Assembly (NCBI GenBank): GCA_037576195.1
Contig: CM075104.1
Coordinates: 874,775-938,774 of the forward strand
Reading direction: 5' to 3'
Length of the DNA stretch: 64,000 nt
DNA from: Phytoseiulus persimilis
Lineage: Eukaryota; Arthropoda; Arachnida; Mesostigmata; Phytoseiidae
Under the pieces are notes generated by a model. That model saw nothing but the letters and a program-made list of their open reading frames with translations, was not told where the DNA came from and did not search any database. Positions 43,001 through 52,647 of the stretch are shown here, one piece after another (position 1 is the stretch's first letter; each line of letters begins with the position of its first letter). Both the position numbers and the translations under genes were made by a program.

Positions 43001-43838
43001 CTATGTACGCGGCGCAATCACGTGGCCAGTGAACTTGGGAGTTGAGCCGAAGTTTCAAGAGGTCACGCAGACATCTGACAAAAATGTGCATCCTATTTTC
43101 CCAACATTCTCCATGTTGACCGCTTCGAGCGCGGAATGGAGGCGCATCTTAACATGGTGGCCCATAGTCCAAGAATGCGGATCGGTTCCAATGGTCGATA
43201 TGGATGTCTTCAAGTTCTTCGGCTCTATGGGGGAGTATAAATTCTCATGTGGTGATGATGGACAGCGACGCGTGAAACTTCACGTTGACTCTTTCTGGAG
43301 TCAGTCGATGTGTTATACTCGTGTCTGGCTGAGCTCCGGAAAAAAATCGGACTCATGGTGATCGTTCTCCAATTTCGGGATGACAGACATTGGAATCTTC
43401 AAGTGGTGGGTCGGCGCGGCATCTTTATTCGTGTCACAAATATTTAGGGATTCATTTGGTCAATGAACAAAAATCCAGGGTGGCGATCCTTCTGGATGTG
43501 ATCGTGAATCGATATGTGACCCGATGATGCTGTGAATTTGACGAGAGAAATCGATAGTTCTCCCATCGCCGAGAGACCGCAGCATCAATAAAATGAATGA
43601 TCACTTGACTCCTCAGAGTTAACGAGCTTCAGGATAGTTCAGGACTAAACTAGTTGAGTGTGACGTTCAGGCGTCGCGATGCCCAACAACGTCAGAAGAA
43701 AGCAGCTAGACACCTTGGTATCCATCTCAACCATTTCTTACTCTTGTAGCATCAAGGTCCGAGCTTGATCCAGGCCATACCTGAGAAACGTGCCTCGTAT
43801 TGTTCCGTACGAGGGTTTGTTAGAGCCCTTCTTACGGG
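43001..43838. other. Unassigned 840-base stretch
   Basis: A 130-codon plus-strand frame (42,969-43,361) partly overlaps the decayed pol on the other strand and is not supported. Earlier pol domains of the ancient copy may lie here but are not readable. Confidence 0.35.
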
Positions 43839-44135
43839 ATGACAAATTATGCTGATCATACGGTGCTCCATTGTGTGGCCTTGGCGGAGGTCCGAGGGGT
43901 GACAAGAGGGGAAACAGTCAGGGAGATGTTGGAATGGGGCGTGCAAGATCAGGAACAATTCACGGTGGTGATGAGGTTCTTTGAAGCCGCCATGAGGGAA
44001 GAGGTAAGACGAGAAGAAAGGCGGAGAGCACTGGTTCATTTTGGCACTCTCTGGTTAGTAAGGGACGCTCGCTCGCAAAGACGTCGGAACAACCCATTGG
44101 GACAGCTGGGAGGCAAGAAGGGAGGCTGGGGATGA
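43839..44135 (+). pseudogene. LINE ORF2 C-terminus fragment (R1-like)
   Basis: The frame YADHTVLHCVALAEVRG followed by a Glu/Arg-rich helix (FFEAAMREEVRREERRR) resembles the C-terminal CCHC (H..C) and tail of R1-clade LINEs (pattern 'DTAEHTLFxC...'). The upstream Cys pair is not readable. Short and isolated, so assignment is tentative. Confidence 0.4.
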
Positions 44136-45220
44136 CGTCGAAGATGGGTCGGCGGTTCGCCCGGGCTGGACCAGCGGAGGCGGTTGTGCCCCAGGCACGT
44201 GGCGCAGAATGGAACACGCCACGTTTGCCGTAGGGCACAGATGACACTTCGGGCAGACAGTATTGAAGGTAGCCTGGGGTAGGCCTTTCAAAGATCCGCA
44301 AATAACAGGACACAAGACTATTCTCTGTTGAGACTATAATATGACCGACACAGTGTAGAACAGTGGTCGCGAAACTATGTGCTGAGGAAGCCCTGGGGTG
44401 CCAATGGTCGAAAGTGTGACCATCTCGGGTATAGAATGTACATTGGTTCCGGTACCGGTACGTTCACTGCCGAATGACTGCCCTGAACGGCGCCAAATGA
44501 AGCTGCAATTTACGTATAACTGGTCATATTCTGACCCCAGTATGACATGCAGGTAGCAATACTGATGGGATGTCATCTCGGGAGAGCCCTCTCCCGAGCA
44601 AAGCCAGCTGCTGAATCACGGACAGCTGCCTGTGAGCTACTGTGGTTCGCAACTTGATAGTGAGTCGTCGTTACACACACCGGAAAACGTATTGGAGAAC
44701 TGTGAGAGGGAAGAGGCGGCGGTCTGAAAACAAGAGATTCCAGATTCAAATATAAAGTAGAAACGTTCGCAACGTTCACTCCTCACCAGTTCCCGTCAAA
44801 AAACATCCATAACTTGAGAGAGCGAGCTGCATGGCTGCCATCAGCTAGCTACACAGAAGTGGGCGCTAACCAGAACAAATATGCACCGAGATTCCGTGTT
44901 TGCCATCAGCGGTTTACGATCTAATGTGCGCGTGTCTTGAGAATCCGAATTCGCATGAATCTTGGTACGATCCGCTGAATTCTTGCGGATCTGGATCCGC
45001 TGGAAGGCCTAGCCTGGGGTAGAGTAATTGTAAGGAGCGGAGAAGTGATGCGAGCGCAGATCCGGCCATGGCTGGCGGACTTTTACCCGGAATGTAAAGG
45101 TTGGGGAGACACCAGGTTTGTAGTGTGTGCGCAACTCCAACAATACCGAGCGGCACCGTGACTCGGTCCGCATCACGCATTTTTCTTCCTCGTATACGCA
45201 AAAAAAAAGCTTCGAAAAAG
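44136..45220. other. Unassigned 1.1-kb stretch
   Basis: Frames of up to 117 codons overlap on both strands without recognisable motifs, introns or repeats. No gene is supported. Confidence 0.4.
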
Positions 45221-45385
45221 TATGGTCAGAGTGGTCCCGGGATCACTCCTCCAGGCTTGGAAAAGTATGTTCTGATTGGTCCCGGAATCATCCCTCCAGA
45301 CATGGGAAGTATGGTCGGACTGGTCCCGGAATCACCTTCATATATTCCAGAAGGAGTGCGGACAAACTGACAGACGAAGTCGTTT
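45221..45385 (-). repeat. Dispersed copy of the 45-bp minisatellite and its 5' module
   Basis: Three diverged units (GGTCCCGGAATCA type, inverse of the main array) are followed by GCGGACAAACTGACAGACGA, the inverse of the 5' module near 13,050. This is a truncated minus-strand member of the Helitron-like family, with its 5' end at about 45,385. It has only three units against about 130. Confidence 0.7.
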
Positions 45386-47139
45386 CATATATAGTGAGGA
45401 TATTTGCTCAAAAAGCAGGGATTGACTCGATCCAAGAACTCTGGACAGTCTGGTTCCGCTCCGGGCGTCGTTCGGAGGTCCCATGGAAGAATCTGCTTCC
45501 GGGGACGAAGCTGCATGAAGGATCCTTTCGTCACTTCGGTGACGTGTTGCTGTGGACGTCAAAAAACGGCTCTCCTCATTTGGAGAGAGAAATCGAAGGG
45601 AAGAGAATCTAGTAAGAACTTCCACTCCATTCAGGGAAGACTCGGCCAAAGGTCCCATTCTGATCGATGAATGAACTGGTACTGTGAATTTACCAGTCGG
45701 GAAGATTGAAACAGTTGCTGAACTTGAAATCTTCGCTTCCATGGATATATGAGCAAGGTGCCTCTCAGAGCCTGACTGTATTGAATCTCCCTCACTCTGA
45801 GGTTCAAGGTTGCCCCGAAGCGGTTCTGGAAATCTGCAACCGGTTCCGGGCTGCTCAGAACCGGTTCCGGATTTGCGGCCCTAACTCAGGTCTCTCTCCC
45901 AGCTCCTCGAGGCGGAACCAGGTTTCCGCCGCCGTCTTGACCCTGTCGGCCGGTTCAGATGGAAGGTATCCCTCGTAGAGCTAAGCCACCCTCGATGTCA
46001 CCGCGGGGTAGAAACACCGGGACGGTACATTCGGAGCAAAATTCCATTCTGGCCCCCGGCTTCAGACTAGGGCTCTCATTTCGGACTCGTCCTTGCGTAT
46101 GAGGGAGCAGACCGACCGCTTAGCCCCCAATCGTCCGGCCGACTGGCCCGCCGCGATTCCGTCAATGATCCCCTCTCGAGGAAGCCCGCAACTTTTCCAT
46201 TTGGGTGGGTTGAGCCAAGGACAAGAGGGCAGCAGTTCATCTAGAACGTCACACTCCTGGACGCATTCACCCCGATTTTCATGCCGTCGGAGCCGGTCGA
46301 GTCCCCAGGAAACATCCCCATCCCTCTTAGAGCTCAGGAGAACGCGATGATTTCCTGACCGAACTCGTTCCGAGGTCGTCAACGAACGACTTCTCCCGAT
46401 ATGTGTGTATCGTCGAATTCGGCAATGTTTTTGGCACCTAATATTGTCCAACTTATCGCGAGTGACTGATAGAGATATTTGAGGTAGTGATCAGTTGATC
46501 AGCGAACACCCCGGGCTACAACGGCAAGGATGGAACTCGGACAAGTTGGCACCATCATTCTTGCGTCACCGTCTCAGGGCTTCCGTGTGGGTGCCCTCAG
46601 TTCGGCACTGGAAGATTCGAACGGGCGAACGGAGGCACTGACAACATAGTGGATTCGGTATTGTAAATCACGAAGCGTCCAGGAGACGGGCATCGAACGG
46701 GATACGCTTCCAGCTGATTCGTCGACGGCACAGCGGGGTTTCTCGTTTGGAGCTTGTGAGTACATCTCTCGAGAAGAGCCGTCGCTCGGCTCATTCGTCA
46801 ATCCAGCTCGGTCCTGCAGTGGCCTCTGAAGCTGTTCCGGCATACGATCACAATAAGTTGGCTCGATGGCTCTTATCCGCGGTAACTTCGAAATTTTTAT
46901 TTCAGACTAGACCGTTTGCTCGCAGAGATCCGCCCGATCAGGTAGTTTGCGACAAGGCTCTATTTTGAAGACAGCCGTGTTGCGGAAATTTGATAAAATC
47001 GATTGTTCTGTTACTGTTTGACATGTGTCGTCACAGTCTCGAGATCTCGATTTTCGACGACTCGAACGGATCCGACGGGTAGAAAAGCCCGTATGTGCTC
47101 CGACGGAGTCACCATTATTGCTCATGCGCCGTCTACACC
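45386..47139. other. Unassigned 1.75-kb stretch upstream of the secreted-protein gene
   Basis: No transposon signature is recognised. Short direct repeats of ACCGGTTCCGG occur near 45,840-45,872. Overlapping frames up to 161 codons lack motifs. The last few hundred bases may hold the promoter of the gene at 47,140, but no clear TATA box is seen. Confidence 0.4.
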
Positions 47140-47803
47140 ATGCGCTCTTCCAGCATCCTCGCTCTATGCATCGTGGCCGCCAGCGCCAAGGCCTACACCT
47201 TCGACGGAAGTAGGTTTTTTTGCCTCTGAGTTTTGCTATCCGATTCGAGTGTCGTTGTGCTTCAATCTGGATTCATCCCTCATTACAAGTGAAGGAATGT
47301 GTCCAGGATGAGCTCAGAACCCGAGTCAACGCCATCGTCGACGAGGTGAACGATCGGCTCGATAAGATTTCCGCGGAAGGTGGCGACGCCGTGAGCAAGG
47401 CGAGATATCACCTCAAGGAGAAGTCGGATGCCTTCAAGAACGCTCTGGCAGAGCCGTGAGTTCAACTTCCTGTGACTTCGATACGACCTCTATCACTCAT
47501 CCGTAACCACTAAACGTTCCATTCAGTCTCAAGCAAGCTCGTGCCGACTACGATGAGTGCCTGCGGAACACCGATAGAGTCCTGGGACAGGTCAAGTGTT
47601 TTCTCGTCATGGGACACGATGTCATGACCGAAGTTATGCCGATCGTCTCCGAGAAGACGACCGATCTCGCCCTGGCCATCAACGAGATCGCTGGGGCGTT
47701 CCGCGACAACCGCAAGGTTGGTTCTGAAGATCTCCGCTCGAAAGCTCGCGATTTCGGCAAATGCATGTTCTCTGCTCTCAGAGAATGCATCTTCAGGAAA
47801 TGA
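47140..47803 (+). CDS. Small secreted helical protein, three exons (host gene)
   Basis: Exons are 47,140-47,209, 47,290-47,455 and 47,527-47,803, joined by introns of 80 and 71 bases with GTAGGT/ACAAG and GTGAGT/TTCAG borders. All frames join, giving 170 residues. A signal peptide covers about residues 1-18 (ILALCIVAASAKA). The mature part is predicted mostly helical, charged, with five Cys (KEC, DEC, VKC, GKC, REC) and no membrane span. An AATAAA follows 33 bases after the stop. Codon third positions are GC-rich (GCC, CTC, AAG), unlike the surrounding elements, as for an expressed host gene. I do not recognise the family; function unknown. Confidence 0.72.
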
Positions 47804-47835
47804 TCAGCCCCTTGACTCCGTTCCGCTCGCGTTCG

Positions 47836-47841
47836 AATAAA
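47836..47841 (+). promoter_or_regulatory. AATAAA poly(A) signal of the secreted-protein gene
   Basis: Canonical AATAAA 33 bases after the stop codon at 47,801-47,803. Confidence 0.6.
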
Positions 47842-48480
47842 ACTTGACCTGCACCCCTGCCTGTTTGATCGAATAATTTGTCTCTAGTTGAAGACACCAG
47901 CGATCGCGAACTGCTCTGTTACGGAGGATCGCGGGATGAACAGTCATCGCCGTGTTACCATCAGAGCCGTGCGCTGCGCCACGAATTCGCAAATCGAGAA
48001 TTCGAGAAAAAAAATCGCGAATCGTCGAATCGTCATACGCGAAAACTCTCTTGCTCAGAGGATTATCTGGGGATATTTGCGATTCCTTCCGTATCATTCG
48101 CTGTCTGACTTCAGAAACATTCGGGGCGGCTATTTCAGGAGACCGAAGCCGCTGAAACAGCGGTTGTAAGTTGTTGTAATATTTCGCTCAGACGGCCAAG
48201 CATACAGCAGCATCGGCTGACGAGCCGATGGCCATGGTACGGCGTCCCTGACGGAAGCACACGTTTATAGTAATCCTCACATGTAACCCTGATCCATAGG
48301 ATATTGAAGCAGCTTCCTTTACTCCAATGAAGTGTAGTCGTCGTACTCGTCGCGTATGCTACGCCGACGCTGTATCAGTTCTCAGTCCACTTTCTGACGA
48401 ACGGTGCATACGACTCTTCGAGTATTCGGAACCAGAGGCTCTCATCATTCAGATTAAGTTCAAAGTGCACGGAATCTTCG
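47842..48480. other. Unassigned stretch, possibly including the copia E 5' LTR
   Basis: About 640 bases. The last part should be the 5' LTR of copia E, which appears to end ...TTCGACA at 48,483, but without a second LTR its start cannot be set. Around 47,990-48,040 there is a run of CGCGAATCGTCGAATCG-type repeats. Confidence 0.35.
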
Positions 48481-48483
48481 ACA

Positions 48484-48503
48484 CGTTATCAGCACGATAC
48501 TCA
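48484..48503 (+). promoter_or_regulatory. Candidate primer-binding site of copia E
   Basis: CGTTATCAGCACGATACTC follows a CA dinucleotide. Similar bases (CGTTAT..GCACGA) follow the 5' LTR of copy B. The tRNA is not identified. Confidence 0.4.
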
Positions 48504-48564
48504 AGAGTACCTGTGAGTAGGTATAAGTGCAAATACTTCCTTTTGACATCGGTCCCACTTGGCC

Positions 48565-50097
48565 ATGGCAGACGACGACCACCAATACGATCTGGCGGTG
48601 CAGGACGACGAACTTGCTGCGCCTAAGAAGAACGACCTGGAGACCCGTTCATCCGACTCGAACCATACCAGGCTTGCCCCATGCCCAGTGACCCCAGGTC
48701 TGTTTGGTCAAAACTATTCGAGTTGGAAATCCTCAACGCCCCTCTTCCTACAACAAACCGTAGATGTTTGGGAACTCGTGAAAGGTGACTTGGTTGAAAC
48801 AATACCAATCGAACCAGCCACTGGACCCGATGGAGATCAAAAGAAAGTCAAGGTTCGGTATGACAGAGCGAATCGAAAAGCGAGACTTCAATTGTTCTCT
48901 TCGATCAAGGTTAAACTGATCGTCCAGATGTTTTGTGGACAGACTCAGGATTTCAGAGCAGCGGATATCTGGTCCCAGATCGCAAGCAAGTTCGGGGTCC
49001 GCGCCGCACGTCGGCAAGGTTGGGCAATCGCGAAATTGATGCAGTTCAAGTTCAACAAGAGCAAGACTGCTCACCAGGACCTGGATAGGTTCCGCGATCT
49101 CCAAGCTGAACTCACGGATCCCGGAATTGAGATCGATCAGAAGGTTCAGGTTGAACAACTGCTCAATGTTCTGTCTCATAGCTGGGAACCCCTTCGAATG
49201 GCTTTCTCAGCCCGACAAGAAGGCTTTAGGCATGTCTCCAGTCTGATGGGAATTATTAGGAACGAGGCAATTCGCCAAAGACCATCCAAGGAATTGGACT
49301 AGGCGACTCATATGCTTTCTCAGATGAGAGTTGGTCGCAGGTTTGCACCAAAACGTAGATTCCAAAATCGTGCTCGTCTAAGAAATGCTCCGAGTCATCA
49401 TTCACAAGGATCCAGCAGCAGTGGCTATGGTCAACAGACCCGTTCACGCCACCAAAGTAATAGACCAAACAGAAGACAAGTAAAGTGTTACAACTATGGT
49501 GCAACGGGACATCTCAAATCCCAGTGTACCCGTCCTCGGCGAGATCAAGGTTACCAAGGAGGAAGCCGACAGCAATGACCACATGCTCGAGCGAGCAGTG
49601 CCGTCGCACTCCTAGCTCACGTCAAATATGACACGAGCCAAACCTATGAATTTCTTGTAGACTCGGGTGTCTCGCACCATTGCAGTCGTTCAAGAAAGTG
49701 GTTCACTAGCTTCGACCAACACACCGACATGCAAGCCGTCACCTTAGCAAGCAACCAGAGATTGCATGTCACCGCTTCTGGCACAGCCGAGTTGACTGTC
49801 GGAAAGTCTAAGCAGCGAATGCCTTTAGAGCCTGAGAATGTTTTACTTGTCTCCTCAGTTCGAAAGAATCTCCTCTCTGTGAGTCAATTGACAGATGATG
49901 ATTTCGAAGTGACGTTCAAAAGGAATTACCTCATAATTCTGAGAAACGATATGAGGATCCCAGTAGCAAAAATAGAAGGCCTTTACAGATTGAGAATGGA
50001 CTCAGAGATCGGATTATCTCAAGATCAGGCAAGCGATCTAGAATCGGACTCCAAGACGCCCAAGTTCAGGAAGTTTATCGAGATCAAGAACAGTAAG
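48565..50097 (+). pseudogene. gag-pol: Copia E gag and protease (two stop codons, one frame)
   Basis: From ATG 48,565 in a strong context (GCCATGG), one frame runs to 50,097 with only two stops (TAG 49,300; TGA 49,576). It holds the Gag core (FGQNYSSWKSST, ADIWSQIASKFG, AKLMQFKFNKSKT), a zinc knuckle in which the second Cys is Tyr (CYNYGATGHLKSQC), an aspartic protease (FLVDSGVSHHCS) and its C-terminal part (VLLVSSVRKNLLSVSQL). The mutated knuckle and stops make it inactive, but decay is slight. At 50,098 a LINE 3' end is fused in frame. Confidence 0.8.
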
Positions 50098-50385
50098 AAG
50101 TCATCGGTCAGCCCGGCTTTCTACACCGCGCCTGCAATGACGACGACAAACTGGAAAGGGATCAGCTTCGGCAAAAGACACCAGCTGACCCGGGGCGCCG
50201 TCCATGGGTTCCATCACCTCGTCTGCCGGCATCAACATTTCCACGATGCGTCGCCAGAATGCATCTGTAGATACTGCGGCCAACGATGCACCCAGTACCA
50301 CATATACAAGTCAGAAGAACTCTGTGCCCGACGCCTCTCGCTTTAGGCTTCGAGTCACATGCTCGTACCTGTATATACAGGGTGG
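50098..50385 (+). pseudogene. 5'-truncated LINE 3' end inserted in copia E
   Basis: The copia frame continues without a break into a LINE ORF2 C-terminus: PAFYTAPAMTTTNWKG, RHQLTRGAVHGFHHLVCRH and the finger CICRYCGQRCTQYH, ending at 50,346. The same domain occurs at 35,000-35,160 and 61,250-61,440. 5' truncation is typical of LINE insertion. No clear target duplication was found. Confidence 0.8.
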
Positions 50386-50793
50386 TCATCGTAAGTCGGG
50401 AACTTTCTTACCCTCTCTTCTTTTGCTCATAACTCGGGATTCTGGAAAATCTTTTTGCGTTCGATAGCTGGAAGGATGGCGCGTCTTTTTCTCGTCGAAT
50501 TTCGTAAATCGGTAGAGAATTGAATTTTTTAAATCGGCCTAAGAATTACAATTTATTTTTTTCAACTTTTCTGAAAAAACTTATCTACAAACTTCTAATG
50601 TCAACCGATCGAATTCGAAAGTGCTAAAGTCGAGGCAGGATAGGATGCTGCTCAAACGCCCGGCAACTCCAGATTTCTAGCTCAGGATCTGTGAGAAGGA
50701 CGAAAGATCGTTTCACCCTCGACGTCAGGATCGACCACCTGACGAGATCGCGTACTCTTTGCATTTAGGCCCGTAGCTCCTCAGGGATGCCGA
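50386..50793. other. Unassigned insertion, possible DNA-transposon end
   Basis: Begins near TATATACAGGGTGGTCATCG, a form often seen at transposon ends in arthropod genomes, followed by AT-rich non-coding DNA. No matching inverted end was located, so this stays a suggestion. Confidence 0.3.
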
Positions 50794-50993
50794 ATTCCGA
50801 AATTCTTCCGATGGCAAAAAGTTCTTAGATTGGTCCAGACTACCCGACTATGGAGTTGCCGGGTCGATCCGACAACTCCGGATTTTCGGGGGAAAAAAAA
50901 GTTGTCGGATCGACCCGGCAACTCCATGGTCTCCATAGTCTAGGGTAGCCTGGACCAATCTAAGAACTTTTTGCCATCGGAAAAATTTCCGAA
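50794..50993. repeat. Near-perfect 200-bp palindrome (foldback element)
   Basis: The left arm contains TTCCGATGGCAAAAAGTTC, TTAGATTGGTCCAG and GTTGCCGGGTCGATCCGACAA; the right arm repeats these inversely (50,916-50,993) with few mismatches and a loop of about 20 bases around GATTTTCGGGGGAAAAA. It could form a long hairpin in DNA or RNA. It is probably a foldback MITE; no target duplication was identified. Confidence 0.8.
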
Positions 50994-51008
50994 GGCGATC
51001 CTTATGAC

Positions 51009-51169
51009 ATGAATCATGATATTCCGTCTGAAAGCCAGGTTATGAGCGCCATAGGCTCAGAAAAGACGATGAGTGCTCAGAAGCAGAGCCTTAGAAACCT
51101 GCATGAAAGATTCGCCCATGCTAACAGGCACTATGTGATCAAATATTTGTACCAGCAGGGCATCAAGTA
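51009..51169 (+). pseudogene. Copia E GAG-pre-integrase segment (left of the mariner-type element)
   Basis: The frame contains LRNLHERFAHANRHYVIKYL, the zinc-binding LH..F.H start of the copia pre-integrase domain, up to QQGIK at 51,169. It continues after the inserted element at 52,271 (GEGLVLGLSERCP, to about 52,320), so the two pieces were one gene before the insertion. Confidence 0.65.
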
Positions 51170-52268
51170 TTGGGTGGATGCAAAAGTTCTGGGCCCCTAA
51201 TTTCAATCGCTCATAACTCCGCTCCCGGGAGGCGCAGGAAGATGATAAAATATACGAAATGAGCGGAATTCAGTCAACTTTCAGATAGTATCAACCGCGA
51301 CATATTTTCAAGAGCACCGTGCTCACTGCATCGATTTCACTGAAAGGGTCGAAATTCGAGAAATCGCGATTTTGCAGTTCCGGCGAAACTAAAATTATGA
51401 CCCCCTGTTTTCTCCTCAAAACATGAAGTTCGACGAAAAATGAGCGGTTGAAAAGAAAATTGAGCATCTCGGTCACGGAAAAGCGGAGATAGCGGCTCCC
51501 TTCTTCTCTAGCGACGGGAGAGTCATTTCACTGCGACCCATTCACCGGTATATACTCGCCGGTTGTTATCGACGGATTCTCGTTGAGGAAGGCAACCAAG
51601 TCGTCGTCACTCAGCTCGACAGGTCGGCCTGATCGTGGCTCATCGTTCAGGTCCTGGTTGCTGTCTTGGAACTTGGCGAACCACCTCTTCACTGTGGAAA
51701 GAGACGAAGTGGCTTCACGGAACACGGGTTTCGATTGCTTCGTCTCGGCCGTTAAATTCCCCTTTAGGAACTCGTAGAGCATTGCGCTCCGGATCAGTTG
51801 ATCTCGGTTGGCCATCCCGGGGTGATGGCTCGAGTTTTTGAAATTTTCACGTACTTCCAGCGTATCCCATCCATGAGACCGTTCAACTGGCGGAAAAAGG
51901 GTCACCAGAAAAAACACAAAGATTGAATCTTCGGGAGCCGATATCTCCGCTTTGCCGTGGCCAAAATTCTCAATTTTTTTTTTGAAACCGCCTGTTTTTC
52001 GACGAACTCCATGTATCTAAAGAGAAACCAGGGGGTCATAATCTCAGTTTCGCCGGGACCGCAAAATCGCGATTTTTCGAATTTCGACCCTTTCAATAAA
52101 ATCGATCCTGTGAGCACGGTGCTTTCTGAAAAATGTCGCAGTTGACTCCATCTGAAAGCCGAATCTGAATTCCGCACATTTCGTATATTTTATTGTCTTT
52201 CTGCGCCTCCTGGGAGCGGAGTTATGAGCGATTGAAATCAGGGGCCCAGAACTTTTGCATCCACCCAA
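51170..52268 (-). mobile_element. Mariner-type element with ~320-bp inverted repeats, encoding only an HTH domain
   Basis: The 1,099-bp element starts TTGGGTGGATGCAAAAG and ends with its inverse, flanked by TA (51,168 and 52,269). Its inverted repeats extend for about 320 bases (51,170-51,490 against 51,935-52,268) with scattered mismatches. Between them lies a minus-strand ORF for a mariner-like DNA-binding domain. The TTGGGT end and TA target fit the mariner group. It interrupts copia E. Confidence 0.85.
51528..51815 (-). CDS. Stand-alone mariner-type HTH protein
   Basis: 95 codons from ATG 51,815. It resembles the N-terminal paired HTH of mariner transposases: LIRSAMLYEFLKGNLTAE, then STVKRWFAKFQD, then the linker motif LNDEPRSGRP and the start of the second HTH (LNENPSITTGE). 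Compare the full transposase at 52,829 (STVRKWFTRFKAE, LEDEPRSGRP). The DDD catalytic domain is absent and the element has no room for it. Such a product could bind the inverted repeats without cutting; that role is inference. Confidence 0.6.
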   Translation of the reverse strand: MANRDQLIRSAMLYEFLKGNLTAETKQSKPVFREATSSLSTVKRWFAKFQDSNQDLNDEPRSGRPVELSDDDLVAFLNENPSITTGEYIPVNGSQ

Positions 52269-52333
52269 TAGTAAAGCGTTGGCTGGAGAGGGCCTCGTGT
52301 TGGGTCTCTCCGAAAGGTGTCCTTGGCTGTTGG

Positions 52334-52647
52334 TTAGTCTGACGTTGTATCCGATTTGTGGGACGGTTGGATTCCATAGAGTTTGCTTAGCGTCCCAACA
52401 ATATCAGCTGGGGAGGTCGTTGCCAGTAGGTAAATGAACGACGAAGATTGCGCTCTGCAAAGGGTAGGAGCCGTTCCATCGTTCATGATGACAAGTCCAT
52501 TTCTTGCCGGCATTTCCTCAATTTCCCTACCTCTGGCGTCTGTGACCGAGCTTCCCCAGATGGTTGCGTCTGCGTTGAAATCTCCAGCCACAAATATACG
52601 GCCCCTGAGTCCACGAATAATCCCTTCTCCGTCTTGCAAGTATTCTA
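52334..52647 (-). pseudogene. R1-type LINE ORF2 endonuclease, part 2
   Basis: The minus-strand frame YLIEYLQDGEGII, RIFVAGDFNADATIWGSS (EEP catalytic GDFNA), RGREIEEMPARNGLVIMNDG, and ATTSPADI (third-motif region). This is an R1/jockey-type endonuclease. Its N-terminal part lies across the inserted mariner at 53,932-54,060. The RT is missing; the element is truncated at about 52,330 against copia E. Confidence 0.75.

Noticed and set aside
42969-43361. 130-codon plus-strand ORF
   Set aside because: Overlaps the readable pol remnant on the opposite strand and has no recognisable motif.
45838-45880. Short ACCGGTTCCGG direct repeats as an origin or regulator array
   Set aside because: Only a few irregular copies without context.
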